NCBI RefSeq assembly: GCF_021952865.1
Contig: NZ_CP040792.1
Span: 2,852,001 to 2,916,000 of the forward strand
DNA length: 64,000 nt
Source of the DNA: Clavibacter californiensis
GTDB taxonomy: Bacteria > Actinomycetota > Actinomycetes > Actinomycetales > Microbacteriaceae
Direction of reading: 5' to 3'
The notes beneath the pieces were generated by a model, which saw only the letters and a program-made list of their open reading frames with translations, searched no databases and was not told where the DNA came from. Numbering within the stretch: position 1 is the first letter of the stretch; every line of letters starts with the position of its first letter. The position numbers and the translations under genes were made by a program. This document shows positions 27,640 to 36,689 of this stretch, one piece after another.

Positions 27640-29094
27640 ATGTCAGATGACCAGCAGGCCACGGCGAACATCGGGGTGGTGGGGCTCGCGGTGATGGGGT
27701 CGAACCTCGCCCGCAACCTCGCCAGCCGCGAGGGCAACACGGTCGCGGTGTACAACCGCACGACCCAGAAGACCACCGACCTCGTCGAGGAGCACCCCGA
27801 GGCGGGCTTCGTCGCGGCCACGACGATCGAGGAGTTCGCCGCCTCGCTGCAGCGCCCCCGCACCGCGATCATCATGGTCAAGGCCGGACGCGGCACGGAC
27901 GCCGTCATCGAGCAGCTGACCGAGGCGTTCGAGGAGGGCGACATCATCGTCGACGGCGGCAACGCGCTGTTCACCGACACGATCCGCCGCGAGAAGGAGG
28001 TCCGCGCGAAGGGCCTCCACTTCGTCGGCGCCGGCATCTCCGGCGGCGAGGAGGGCGCGCTCAAGGGCCCGAGCATCATGCCCGGCGGAACGGCAGAGGC
28101 GTACGAGACGCTCGGCCCGATCCTCGAGTCGATCGCCGCGGTCGCGGAGGGCAAGCCCTGCGTCACCCACATCGGCACCGACGGCGCCGGCCACTTCGTG
28201 AAGATGATCCACAACGGCATCGAGTACGCCGACATGCAGCTCATCGCGGAGTCCTTCGACCTGCTGCGCCGCGTCGGCGGCCACGAGCCGGACGCCATCG
28301 CCGACGTGTTCGAGGAGTGGAACGGGGGCGACCTCGAGTCGTACCTCATCGAGATCACCGCCGAGGTGCTCCGCCAGGAGGACGCCGCGACCGGGAAGCC
28401 GCTCGTCGACGTCATCGTCGACCAGGCCGGATCCAAGGGCACGGGCGTCTGGACCGTCCAGAACGCGGTGGGCCTCGGCGTGCCGGTGGGCGGGATCGCG
28501 GAGGCCGTGTTCGCGCGCGCCGTGTCCTCCAAGCCCGAGCAGCGGAAGGCCGTCCAGGCCACCATCACGAGCCGTCCGGAGATCCAGTCGGGCGGCGACA
28601 CCTTCGAGGACGACGTGCGCGCCGCGCTCTACGCGAGCAAGGTCGTCGCGTACGCGCAGGGCTTCGACGCGATCATCGCGGGCGCGACGGAGTACGGCTG
28701 GGACATCGACAAGGGCAAGGTCGCGGAGATCTGGCGCGGCGGCTGCATCATCCGCGCGCAGTTCCTCAACCGGATCGTCGAGGCGTACGAGAAGGACTCC
28801 GGTCTCGCGACGCTGCTCGAGGACCCGTACTTCGCCAAGGCCGTCGCGGACGGCGAGCAGGCGTGGCGCCGGGTCGTCTCGGTCGCCGCGCTGTCGGGGA
28901 TCCCGGTGCCCGGCTTCGCGTCGGCGCTGAGCTACTACGACTCGCTCGCCTCCGAGCGCCTGCCCGCCGCCCTCGTGCAGGGCCAGCGCGACTTCTTCGG
29001 CGCGCACACCTACCACCGCACCGACAGGGAGGGCACCTTCCACACGCTGTGGTCGGGCGACCGCTCCGAGGTCGAGGCGGAGGACACGCACTAG
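27640..29094 (+). CDS. gnd: 6-phosphogluconate dehydrogenase (decarboxylating)
   Basis: 484 residues, long-form Gnd. N-terminal NADP-binding GVVGLAVMGSNLARNLA with NRTTQKT, the active-site segment FVGAGISGGEEGALKGPSIMPGG, and HFVKMIHNGIEYADMQLIAE with the catalytic Lys and Asn. It converts 6-phosphogluconate to ribulose-5-phosphate in the oxidative pentose phosphate pathway. AAGGAGG sits a few bases before the ATG. Divergent from the gluconokinase fusion over an 83-bp region, consistent with shared control. A strong hairpin follows. Confidence 0.97.
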   Translation: MSDDQQATANIGVVGLAVMGSNLARNLASREGNTVAVYNRTTQKTTDLVEEHPEAGFVAATTIEEFAASLQRPRTAIIMVKAGRGTDAVIEQLTEAFEEGDIIVDGGNALFTDTIRREKEVRAKGLHFVGAGISGGEEGALKGPSIMPGGTAEAYETLGPILESIAAVAEGKPCVTHIGTDGAGHFVKMIHNGIEYADMQLIAESFDLLRRVGGHEPDAIADVFEEWNGGDLESYLIEITAEVLRQEDAATGKPLVDVIVDQAGSKGTGVWTVQNAVGLGVPVGGIAEAVFARAVSSKPEQRKAVQATITSRPEIQSGGDTFEDDVRAALYASKVVAYAQGFDAIIAGATEYGWDIDKGKVAEIWRGGCIIRAQFLNRIVEAYEKDSGLATLLEDPYFAKAVADGEQAWRRVVSVAALSGIPVPGFASALSYYDSLASERLPAALVQGQRDFFGAHTYHRTDREGTFHTLWSGDRSEVEAEDTH

Positions 29095-29113
29095 GCACGT
29101 CCCGCGCGACAGA

Positions 29114-29144
29114 GAGGCCCGCCGGTCATCGACCGGCGGGCCTC
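29114..29144. terminator. Bidirectional terminator after gnd
   Basis: Fourteen-base perfect arms (gaggcccgccggtc and complement) with an ATC loop, between gnd and the convergent small secreted protein gene. Confidence 0.85.
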
Positions 29145-29205
29145 CGTGCGTCGCTGCTCAGTCGTGCCAGAACGTCAGGACCGGCGGATTCGGGTGCAGC
29201 CTGTC

Positions 29206-29598
29206 CTAGCCCGACGTGTACTCGTAGATCTTGTTGACCTGCGGGCCGAGGCACTCGTCGGAGCCGCGATCGGCGCCGATCCGCGAGCTGAACACCTCGC
29301 ACGTCACCATCGCGAAGCTCAGCTGCGCGCTCGACCCCGGATACGCCTGGGCGTAGTACCTCCTCATGAAGTCCATCTTCTGGGTGCAGGTCTCTTTGTT
29401 CTCGTCGTCCTTGTAGATCTTCACCATGAGGCCCGTGCCGTACTGGCCGCCCGTCGCCGAGTTGTACACGCCGCACACGCGGTACCCCGACTCGGCGTGC
29501 GCGGCCGCGGCCGGCCCCATCACGGCGCCGGTCACCCCCAGCGCGATCGCGAGCAGCGCCGCGGGGGCGATCACCCTCGCGTGGATCCATGCCCTCAT
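29206..29598 (-). CDS. Small secreted protein of unknown function
   Basis: 130 residues with a clear Sec signal peptide (MRAWIHARVIAPAALLAIALG..., cleavage near AHAES). The mature part is about 95 residues with four cysteines (RVCGVYN, KETCTQK, VTCEVF, DECLGP), consistent with two disulfides, and a YGTGLMVKIYKDDENKETC stretch. I recognise no family. AGGACGG precedes the ATG. It is convergent with gnd and divergent from another small hypothetical gene. Confidence 0.75.
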   Translation of the reverse strand: MRAWIHARVIAPAALLAIALGVTGAVMGPAAAAHAESGYRVCGVYNSATGGQYGTGLMVKIYKDDENKETCTQKMDFMRRYYAQAYPGSSAQLSFAMVTCEVFSSRIGADRGSDECLGPQVNKIYEYTSG

Positions 29599-29757
29599 CT
29601 CTTCCGTCCTTCCGGGAACGCGGTGCAGGAGGCCACGGACCGATCGCCGCGGTCGCGCGCAGCCCAGGGAGGACTCCCCCCACGGCCGCGGGCTCCGTGC
29701 ACCGCAGCCGCCTGCGCGCTCCCGGCAGCCCACGGGGCGTCTGCCACACTGGACCGG

Positions 29758-30132
29758 ATGGACGACGACGAGCACCCCGAGCTCGCGGGCTACGAGCCGC
29801 ACCGCCCGAAGAGCCTGCGCAGCCGGCGCACGCTGCTCGTGATGCGCGTGGTCGTCGTGGTCGGGATCGTGAGCCTGCTGCTCCCCGGCGTCGTCACCAT
29901 GGTGCGCGTGGGTGCCAGCACGGCCGACATGGCCTGCGCCGACTTCGTCGCGTACGAGCGGCCCGACTCCCCGTCGTACGAGGTGCGGTTCCAGCTCTTC
30001 GGCCCCGGCGTCGTGGGCTACGAGTGCTACACGAAGTACGCATTCGGCGGCGACGAGCACATCGTGTCGCTCGGGCTCATCCCCTCGGGCCGCGTCGCGC
30101 GCGAGGTCGTCGAGCGGAACTCGCGGGACTGA
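29758..30132 (+). CDS. Hypothetical single-TM protein
   Basis: 124 residues: a charged N-terminus (DDDEHPELAGYEPHRPKSLRSRR), one TM segment (LLVMRVVVVVGIVSLLLPGVV) and a short exported domain with two cysteines (MACADF, YECYTK). No family recognised. It lies divergent from the small secreted cysteine-containing protein at 29206-29598 over a 159-bp gap, so the two may share regulation. Convergent with prs. Confidence 0.65.
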   Translation: MDDDEHPELAGYEPHRPKSLRSRRTLLVMRVVVVVGIVSLLLPGVVTMVRVGASTADMACADFVAYERPDSPSYEVRFQLFGPGVVGYECYTKYAFGGDEHIVSLGLIPSGRVAREVVERNSRD

Positions 30133-30176
30133 ACCCCGGGCGCCGGAGTCGCCGGCCCCGACCGCGCTGCTGGGGA

Positions 30177-31154
30177 CTAGGCCGCGCCGTCGAACATGCT
30201 CGTGACGGATCCGTCGTCGAACACCTCGTGGATCGCGCGGGCCAGCAGCGGCGCGATGGGCAGCACCGTGAGCTTGTCCCAGCGCTTGTCCTCGGGGATC
30301 GGCAGCGTGTCGGTGACCACGACCGAGTCGATGTGCGGGCTGTCGAGGATCTGCGTGGCCGGGTCGGAGAAGACCGCGTGCGTGGCCGCGACGACGACGC
30401 CCGTGGCGCCGTTCTTCTTCAGGGCCTCGGCGGCGGAGACGATGGTGCGGCCGGTGTCGATCAGGTCGTCCACCAGGAGGCACACGCGGCCGGCGACGTC
30501 GCCGACGATCTCGTGGACGGTGACCTGGTTGTGCACCTTCGGGTCGCGGCGCTTGTGGATGATGGCGAGCGGCGCGCCGAGCTTGTCGCTCCAGATGTCG
30601 GCGACGCGCACGCGGCCCATGTCGGGCGAGACGACCGTGAGGGTCTTGGAGTCGAGCACGGAGCGCATGTGCTCGAGGAGCACGGGCATCGCGAAGAGGT
30701 GGTCGACGGGGCCGTCGAAGAAGCCCTGGATCTGCGCGGCGTGCAGGTCGACCGACATGATGCGGTCGGCACCGGCGGCCTTGAAGAGGTCGGCGACGAG
30801 GCGGGCGGAGATCGGCTCGCGGCCGCGGCCCTTCTTGTCCTGCCGGGCGTACGGGTAGAACGGGGCGACCACGGTGATCCGCTTGGCCGAGGCCCGCTTC
30901 ATCGCGTCGACCATGATGAGCTGCTCCATGAGCCACTCGTTGATGGGCGCGGTGTGGGACTGGATGACGAACGCGTCGCTGCCGCGGACGCTCTCGTCGT
31001 ACCGGATGTAGAGCTCGCCGTTGGCGAAGGTCCGCGCGTCGGTGTGCACGAGGGTCGTCTCGAGCTCCTCGGCGATCTGCTCGGCGAGCTCGGGGTGCGC
31101 GCGACCGGTGACGATCACGAGCCGCTTCTCTCCGGCGGTCTTGATTGCGGACAC
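30177..31154 (-). CDS. prs: Ribose-phosphate pyrophosphokinase
   Basis: 325 residues. Makes PRPP from ribose-5-phosphate and ATP for purine, pyrimidine, His and Trp synthesis. Motifs: FANGELYIRYDESVRGSDAFVIQS, the flexible loop region YARQDKKGRGREPISA, DLHAAQIQGFF, and the PRPP-binding loop VCLLVDDLIDTGRT. GTG start. It follows glmU on the same strand by 14 bases, the common actinobacterial glmU-prs pair. Confidence 0.97.
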   Translation of the reverse strand: MSAIKTAGEKRLVIVTGRAHPELAEQIAEELETTLVHTDARTFANGELYIRYDESVRGSDAFVIQSHTAPINEWLMEQLIMVDAMKRASAKRITVVAPFYPYARQDKKGRGREPISARLVADLFKAAGADRIMSVDLHAAQIQGFFDGPVDHLFAMPVLLEHMRSVLDSKTLTVVSPDMGRVRVADIWSDKLGAPLAIIHKRRDPKVHNQVTVHEIVGDVAGRVCLLVDDLIDTGRTIVSAAEALKKNGATGVVVAATHAVFSDPATQILDSPHIDSVVVTDTLPIPEDKRWDKLTVLPIAPLLARAIHEVFDDGSVTSMFDGAA

Positions 31155-31168
31155 GGGACTCCGTCTCG

Positions 31169-32710
31169 TCAGTGCTGCTCGGTGTGCTCGGTCCCGGACG
31201 GATCGTCCTGGTGCCCCTCGGCCGCCTCGACGGCGGCCCGGGACTCGGGGGTACCCGGTCGCTTCGCCTCGGTCCAGCCGACCATGTTGCGTTGCGGCGC
31301 CACCGAGATGCCGAGTGCGCCGGGCGGGACGTCCTTGCGGATGACGGCACCGGCACCCGTGTAGGAGCCGGTACCGATCCTAACCGGTGCGACGAGGACG
31401 TTCCGCGAGCCGAGGTGCACGTGGTCGCCGACCTCCGTGCGGTGCTTGGAGACGCCGTCGTAGTTCGCGAAGACCGCGCCCGCGCCGATGTTGGTGTGCT
31501 CGCCGATGGTCGCGTCGCCCACGTAGCTGAGGTGCGGGACCTTGCTGCCCGCGCCGATCTCCACGTTCTTCGTCTCGACGTAGGCGCCGATCTTGCCGTC
31601 GTCGCCGAGGCGCGTGCCGGGGCGCAGGAAGGAGAACGGGCCGACCGTCGCGCGGGCCCCGATGACGGCCAGCTCCGCGTCGGTGCGGCGGACGGTCGCG
31701 TCCTCGCCGACCTCGGTGTCGCGGAGGGTGGTGTCGGGGCCGACCGTCGCGCCGGCGGCGACCGTGGACGCGCCGAGGATCTGCGTGCCCGGGAGGACCG
31801 TGACGTCGGCGGCGAGCGTCGCCTTGACGTCGATCCAGGTGGTGCGCGGATCCTGGATCGTCACGCCCGCGAGCTGCCAGCGGCGGATGATGCGCGCGTT
31901 CAGCTCGGTGGCCGCGGCCGTGAGCTGGACGCGGTCGTTGATGCCGGCGACGAGCCAGCTGTCGCGCACCGGCAGGCCCTCGATGGCGCCGCCCGCGCGG
32001 CGGATCACGTCGGCCGCGTCGGTGAGGTACTTCTCGCGCTGCGCGTTGTCGGTGCCGATCGCGCCGAGGGTCTGCCGGAGCGCCTCGGCGTCGAAGACGT
32101 AGACGCCCGCGTTGACCTCGTCGATGCGGAGCTGCTCGCCGGTCGCGTCCTTCTGCTCGACGATGGCCTCGAACGCGCCGTCCTGGCCGCGGATGATGCG
32201 GCCGTTGCCGGTCGGGTCGTCGAGGCGGGCGGTGAGGAGCGTGAGGTCGTTGCGCGCCTGGCGGTGCGCAGAGACGAGCGAGCGGAGCGTGGCGGCGTCG
32301 AGCAGGGGCACGTCGCCCGAGAGCACGACGACCTGGCCGGTGAAGCCGTCGGGCAGGGCCGTGATGCCCACCTCGACCGCGCGGCCGGTGCCGGGGATCT
32401 CGTCCTGGTCGACCACGAGGGCCTCGGGCGACAGCGCGCGCACGACCTCGACGACCTGGTCGCGATCGTGGCGCACGACCGTGACGATGTGGCGCGCGCC
32501 GAGCTCCTCGGCGGTCGCGAGCACGTGGCCGACGAGCGGCAGGCCCGCGAGCGGGTGCAGGACCTTCGGCAGGCGGGAGCGCATGCGGGTGCCCTGGCCG
32601 GCGGCGAGGATCACGACCGCGATGGAGGGGCTGCGCGGCTCGCCGTCGACGTCGAGCTCGCCCGTCACGATGGGGATCTCGCGCGTCGTCGGCGTGTCGT
32701 GGTCGGTCAT
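31169..32710 (-). CDS. glmU: Bifunctional GlmU (GlcN-1-P acetyltransferase / GlcNAc-1-P uridylyltransferase)
   Basis: 513 residues. Residues about 27-260 are the uridylyltransferase (VVILAAGQGTRMRSRLPKVLHPLAG, GTGRAVEVG), and 280-490 a left-handed beta-helix acetyltransferase (FLRPGTRLGDDGKIGAYVETKN, NIGAGAVFANYDG). It makes UDP-GlcNAc for peptidoglycan. A 25-residue N-terminal extension and an acidic C-terminal tail (EAAEGHQDDPSGTEHTEQH) are extra. ATG start. tRNA-Gln lies 52 bases upstream on the same strand. Confidence 0.97.
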   Translation of the reverse strand: MTDHDTPTTREIPIVTGELDVDGEPRSPSIAVVILAAGQGTRMRSRLPKVLHPLAGLPLVGHVLATAEELGARHIVTVVRHDRDQVVEVVRALSPEALVVDQDEIPGTGRAVEVGITALPDGFTGQVVVLSGDVPLLDAATLRSLVSAHRQARNDLTLLTARLDDPTGNGRIIRGQDGAFEAIVEQKDATGEQLRIDEVNAGVYVFDAEALRQTLGAIGTDNAQREKYLTDAADVIRRAGGAIEGLPVRDSWLVAGINDRVQLTAAATELNARIIRRWQLAGVTIQDPRTTWIDVKATLAADVTVLPGTQILGASTVAAGATVGPDTTLRDTEVGEDATVRRTDAELAVIGARATVGPFSFLRPGTRLGDDGKIGAYVETKNVEIGAGSKVPHLSYVGDATIGEHTNIGAGAVFANYDGVSKHRTEVGDHVHLGSRNVLVAPVRIGTGSYTGAGAVIRKDVPPGALGISVAPQRNMVGWTEAKRPGTPESRAAVEAAEGHQDDPSGTEHTEQH

Positions 32711-32761
32711 GGCGATCTCCCTGGTCCTCGTGCGTCTGTCCGGCGCGGCCGGCGGGCGTGG

Positions 32762-32833
32762 CTCCGCCCCCAGGATTCGAACCTGGACCTCACAGCTCCA
32801 AAGGCTGAAGTGCTGCCGTTACACCAAGGCGGA
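32762..32833 (-). tRNA. tRNA-Gln (anticodon UUG)
   Basis: Cloverleaf is clear: acceptor TCCGCCT/GGGCGGA, anticodon stem TCAGC/GCTGT with loop CTTTGGA (anticodon TTG), T arm with GGTTCGAATCC, discriminator G. CCA is encoded immediately after (to 32759). Upstream of glmU on the same strand. Confidence 0.93.
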
Positions 32834-32962
32834 CCGCTCACGGTCCGGCCGTGCGCAGGACGAGTCTGCCAGAGGTGCCCGCGGGCGGAGACCGGCACGC
32901 GGCGGGTGGTCAGGCGTCGCGCGCGGCGCGGGCGGGAGCCCCCGGACCGGCATGATGGGGGG

Positions 32963-33466
32963 ATGCCCAGCCGCGACGAGGTCGACCGCATCGTCGACGC
33001 GTGGCGGCGCGAGCGGCCCGACCTCGACTTCTCCCCGCTCGAGGTGCTGTCGCGGGTCGGCCGCCTGTCGCGGCTGCTGGAGCGCGCCCGGCGCTCGGCG
33101 TTCCAGGAGTCGGAGCTCGAGTCGTGGGAGTTCGACGTGCTGTCGGCGCTCCGGCGGGCGGGCGATCCCTACCAGCTGAGCCCCAAGGCCCTCCTGCAGC
33201 AGACGCTCGTCTCCTCCGGGACCATGACCAACCGCATCGACCGGCTCGTGGCGCGCGGGCTCGTGGAGCGGCGGACGGACCCGCACGACGGGCGCGGGAT
33301 CCTCGTGATCATGTCGGACGCGGGCCGCACGCGCGTCGACACCGCGATCACCCGGCTCGTCGCCGAGGAGGCGGAGCTGCTGGAGACCCTGCCCGCGGCC
33401 GACCGCGACGTGCTCGCGGGGCTGCTGCGGCAGCTGATCCTCGACCTCGACGACGACGGGGCCTGA
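32963..33466 (+). CDS. MarR-family transcriptional regulator
   Basis: 167 residues with a winged helix: LESWEFDVLSALRRAG, LSPKALLQQTLVSSGTMTNRIDRLVARGLVERRTDPHDGRGILVIMSDAGR is the standard MarR recognition helix and wing. MarR proteins bind as dimers and respond to small phenolic or antibiotic ligands. The ATG follows a run of six G. No obvious target on the same strand; the convergent DksA-type gene starts 30 bases beyond its stop. Confidence 0.88.
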   Translation: MPSRDEVDRIVDAWRRERPDLDFSPLEVLSRVGRLSRLLERARRSAFQESELESWEFDVLSALRRAGDPYQLSPKALLQQTLVSSGTMTNRIDRLVARGLVERRTDPHDGRGILVIMSDAGRTRVDTAITRLVAEEAELLETLPAADRDVLAGLLRQLILDLDDDGA

Positions 33467-33496
33467 CCCCCGACGCGCGCCGGCCTGCCGCACGGC

Positions 33497-33847
33497 TCAG
33501 GCGTGCGCGACGCAGCGGCGCGCGGCCGGGCGGATCTCGAGCCGGCCTGCGGGGATCGCCTCGCCGCAGACCTCGCAGCGCCCGTAGGTGCCGGCGTCGA
33601 GTCGCGCGACCGCGGCGTCGACGTCGGCGAGGCGCATGCGTGCCTCGCGGATCATCGCGTCGGACTGCGAGCGCTCGAACGCGAGGGTCGCGCCCTCGGG
33701 GTCGTGCTCGTCGTCGGAGTTCGCGTCCTGGCGGGCCTCGACGATCGCGGCCACGTCGCGGTCGAGGCCGCGGATGAGCGCGAGCGTGTCGGCGCGCACC
33801 GCCTCCAGGGCCGCGCGCGCGTCCGCCGGCGCGGCGTCGTCGGCCAT
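33497..33847 (-). CDS. DksA/TraR-type zinc finger protein
   Basis: 116 residues: an alpha-helical N-terminus (coiled-coil-like, ALEAVRADTLALIRGLDRDVAAIVEARQ) and a C-terminal zinc finger CEVCGEAIPAGRLEIRPAARRCVAH. In the family the fourth ligand is normally Cys; here the position holds His, giving Cys-Cys-Cys-His. DksA-like proteins bind the RNA polymerase secondary channel; actinobacterial forms are mostly uncharacterised. It is 11 bases downstream of the LLM gene on the same strand order (LysE, LLM, DksA do not overlap it). Confidence 0.85.
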   Translation of the reverse strand: MADDAAPADARAALEAVRADTLALIRGLDRDVAAIVEARQDANSDDEHDPEGATLAFERSQSDAMIREARMRLADVDAAVARLDAGTYGRCEVCGEAIPAGRLEIRPAARRCVAHA

Positions 33848-33857
33848 GGATCCCGCG

Positions 33858-34871
33858 CTACGCGGCGACGAGCGCGTGCGCGTCCGCCATCAGCTCGACC
33901 GAGCGGAGGCGCTCGGGCGTCCGCTGCGACGCGTGCCCGACGATGACCTCGTCGACGCCCGCCTGCTCGGCGAACCGGTTGGCGTAGTCGGAGACCTCGG
34001 CGCCCGTGCCGACGGCCGTGTAGGTCATCATGCTGGCGACGTGCGCGCCGACCGGGGCCTCGAGGAGCCGGTCGAGCTCGTCGTCGCTGAAGGTCTGCGT
34101 GGCCGGGATCTGGCCGCTCTGTCGGAGCAGCATCATCAGGCGCGCACGGCGGACGCCGGCGAACTGGCGCTCGGCGTCGGCGCGGTCGTCGGCCGCGATG
34201 GCGTTGATGCCGGCGATCGCGTACGGCGCGTCGAGCTGCTCCGACGGGCGGAAGTCGCGGCGGTAGATCGCGATGGCGTCGAGCAGCATGTCGGGCGCGA
34301 AGTGCGACGCGAAGGCGAAGGGCAGGCCGAGGGCCGCCGCCAGCTGGGCGCCGAAGGTCGAGGATCCGAGGATGTAGAGGGGGACGCGCGTGCCGGCGCC
34401 GGGCGTCGCGGACACCCCGGGCACCTGGCTCTCGCCGGCGAGGAAGGCCTGCAGCTCGACGACGTCCTCCGGGAAGCGGTCCGAGGATCCGGGGTCGCGG
34501 CGGAGCGCGCGGAACGTGGCCTGGTCGCTGCCGGGGGCGCGGCCGAGGCCGAGGTCGATGCGGCCCGGGTGCAGCGTCTCGAGCGTCCCGAACTGCTCCG
34601 CGATGGTGAGCGGCGAGTGGTTCGGGAGCATGACGCCGCCGGACCCGAGCCGGATGGTGGACGTCTGGCTGGCGACGTGGGCGATGAGCACGCTCGTGGC
34701 GCTGGACGCGATCGACGCCATGTTGTGGTGCTCGGCGTACCAGACGCGACGGTAGCCGCTCCGCTCGGCCTGCTGGGCGAGGGCGACGGACGCGGCGAAG
34801 CTGTCGCGGGCGGTCTCCCCGGGGGCGATGGGGGCGAGGTCGAGGATGGAGAGCGGGACGGTCATGCTCAT
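33858..34871 (-). CDS. LLM-class flavin-dependent oxidoreductase
   Basis: 337 residues with the luciferase-like barrel: [84 protein letters not shown]. These enzymes use reduced FMN or F420; substrate cannot be predicted. The ATG at 34871 overlaps the LysE stop (ATGA), arguing for coupling; a second ATG two codons later is possible. Co-expression with an amino acid exporter is notable but unexplained. Confidence 0.88.
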   Translation of the reverse strand: MSMTVPLSILDLAPIAPGETARDSFAASVALAQQAERSGYRRVWYAEHHNMASIASSATSVLIAHVASQTSTIRLGSGGVMLPNHSPLTIAEQFGTLETLHPGRIDLGLGRAPGSDQATFRALRRDPGSSDRFPEDVVELQAFLAGESQVPGVSATPGAGTRVPLYILGSSTFGAQLAAALGLPFAFASHFAPDMLLDAIAIYRRDFRPSEQLDAPYAIAGINAIAADDRADAERQFAGVRRARLMMLLRQSGQIPATQTFSDDELDRLLEAPVGAHVASMMTYTAVGTGAEVSDYANRFAEQAGVDEVIVGHASQRTPERLRSVELMADAHALVAA

Positions 34872-35689
34872 CTCAACAGCGCGGACGCCTCGACTGTTCC
34901 GAGCCCGTCCGGGGCGGGGGCGACGGGCGCGTCGGTCGTCGCCTCGTCGCAGCGAGCCGCGTCCGCGTCCGCGTCCGCGCGACGACGGCGCATGACCGAC
35001 CACACGGCCACGGCGCCGGCGAGCGCCGCGCAGATCGCGGTGGCGACGGCGATCCGCGCCCCCACTCCCAGCCCGGCCGGCGTCAGCGGCAGCAGGATCT
35101 GCACGGCGAGCACGAGCATCACCCCGGCGATCACGGTGTCGAGCACGCGCCAGGCGGCCGGCCGGGCGAGCACGGGCGCGAAGACGCGGGCGGCCGTCGC
35201 GAGGAGCGTGAACCAGACGCAGCTGGCGACCATCGCGCCGACCCCGAACGCCCAGCGTCCGTCGCCGTGGCCGGCGGCGACGGATCCGACGAGGAGCACG
35301 GTGTCGAGGTAGACGTGCGGGTTCAGCCAGGTGAGCGCGAGGCACGCGGCCACCACGGCGCCGAGCGCGCGCGGTGCCGACGCGGCGACGGCGAGGCCCT
35401 CGGGCGCGACGGCGCGCAGCAGCGAGAGGGCCGCGTAGCCGGCGAGGAAGCAGGCGCCGAGGATGCGGATGACGACGATCGCGACGGGCGCCGCCTCGAT
35501 GACCGCGCCGATCCCCGCGACGCCGAGGCCGATGAGGATCACGTCGGAGACCGCGCAGATGAGGACGACGACGAGCACGTGCTCGCGCCGCGTGCCCTGC
35601 CGGAGGATGAAGGCGTTCTGCGCGCCGATCGCCGCGATGAGCGAGAAGCCGAGGCCGAAGCCGGAGAGCGCGTGCGCGAGCGGGTGCAT
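34868..35689 (-). CDS. lysE: LysE/ArgO-type amino acid exporter
   Basis: 273 residues, six TM segments. The N-terminus [32 protein letters not shown] matches LysE exporters of basic amino acids, with [19 protein letters not shown] also conserved. I chose the ATG at 35689 because LysE proteins begin there; an upstream ATG (35731) would leave only 27 bases to the divergent regulator. The C-terminus has a charged [16 protein letters not shown] tail. Divergent LysG-type regulator gene supports lysine/arginine export. Confidence 0.85.
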   Translation of the reverse strand: MHPLAHALSGFGLGFSLIAAIGAQNAFILRQGTRREHVLVVVLICAVSDVILIGLGVAGIGAVIEAAPVAIVVIRILGACFLAGYAALSLLRAVAPEGLAVAASAPRALGAVVAACLALTWLNPHVYLDTVLLVGSVAAGHGDGRWAFGVGAMVASCVWFTLLATAARVFAPVLARPAAWRVLDTVIAGVMLVLAVQILLPLTPAGLGVGARIAVATAICAALAGAVAVWSVMRRRRADADADAARCDEATTDAPVAPAPDGLGTVEASALLR

Positions 35690-35758
35690 GGCCTCCACGC
35701 TAGGCACCGGGCACGCATCAGACCAGCTCATGTTCCTGCGGCACCATTAGCATCGCTG

Positions 35759-36655
35759 ATGATGGACATCCGCACCGAGCACCTGCGCACCCTGGCCGCC
35801 GTCATCGACACGGGCACGCTCGACGCGGCCGCCCGGGCGCTCCGGCTGACGCCCTCCGCGGTGAGCCAGCGGATCACGGCGCTCGAGCGCAGCGCCGGAC
35901 GCGTCCTCCTCCGCCGCACGCGACCCGCGACCACCACCGAGGCGGGCGATGCCGTGCTGCGGCACGCACGCCAGGTGCTGCTGCTCGAGCGCGACCTCGA
36001 CGGGCTGCTCGGCGTGGGCGACGGCGAGGCACCCCGCGCGGGGACGGCGGCCGTGCCCGTGGTCGTGAACGGCGACTCGCTCGCGTCGTGGCTGCTGCCC
36101 GCGTTCGCCGCGCTCGCGGCCGAGACCGGCCAGGCGGTGGAGGTGCTGCGCGAGGACGAGCACCACTCCCTCGACCTGCTGCGCGACGGATCCGCGATGG
36201 CCGCCGTCACGAGCGTGAAGGACCCCGTGCAGGGCTGCACCTCGGAGCGCCTCGGCCGGATGCGGTACCGCGCGCTCGCGACGCCCGCATACGTCGCCGC
36301 GCACCTGCCCGACGGTCCCACTCCGAGCGCGCTGGCGGTCGCGCCGCTCGTGATGTTCGACCGCAAGGACGCCATGCAGGACCGCTGGCTGCGCGGCCGC
36401 CGCGCGTCCGCGGGACAGCCCCGGCACTACGTGCCGTCGTCGGCCGAGTTCGTCACCGCGGTCACGCTCGGCATGGGCTGGGGCATGCTGCCCGACCTGC
36501 AGAGCGAGGAGCTCGTCGCGTCGGGCGCGCTCGTGCCGCTCGACGCCGGATCCCACGTGGACGTGGCGCTGCACTGGCAGCGCTGGAGCGTCGACTCCCC
36601 CGTGCTCGCCGACCTCACCCGGCACGTGCGAGCCGCGGCCGCCTCGCTGAGGTAG
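35759..36655 (+). CDS. lysG: LysR-family regulator, LysG/ArgP type
   Basis: 298 residues: N-terminal HTH (HLRTLAAVIDTGTLDAAARALRLTPSAVSQRITALERSAGRVLLRRT) and a type 2 periplasmic-binding effector domain. The sequence style (ERSAGRVLLRRTRPATTTEAG, FDRKDAMQDRWLRG) is that of LysG/ArgP, which activate a divergent lysE/argO when lysine or arginine accumulates. The ATG-ATG start leaves a 69-bp divergent region with lysE, the expected size for the shared operator. Confidence 0.88.
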   Translation: MMDIRTEHLRTLAAVIDTGTLDAAARALRLTPSAVSQRITALERSAGRVLLRRTRPATTTEAGDAVLRHARQVLLLERDLDGLLGVGDGEAPRAGTAAVPVVVNGDSLASWLLPAFAALAAETGQAVEVLREDEHHSLDLLRDGSAMAAVTSVKDPVQGCTSERLGRMRYRALATPAYVAAHLPDGPTPSALAVAPLVMFDRKDAMQDRWLRGRRASAGQPRHYVPSSAEFVTAVTLGMGWGMLPDLQSEELVASGALVPLDAGSHVDVALHWQRWSVDSPVLADLTRHVRAAAASLR

Positions 36656-36689
36656 CGGGGCGGCCGCGGGTCACGCCGAGGGGACCGCG

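Noticed and set aside
35690-35731. Longer LysE start at 35731
   Set aside because: It would leave only 27 bases for a divergent promoter, and LysE proteins begin at the MHPL methionine.
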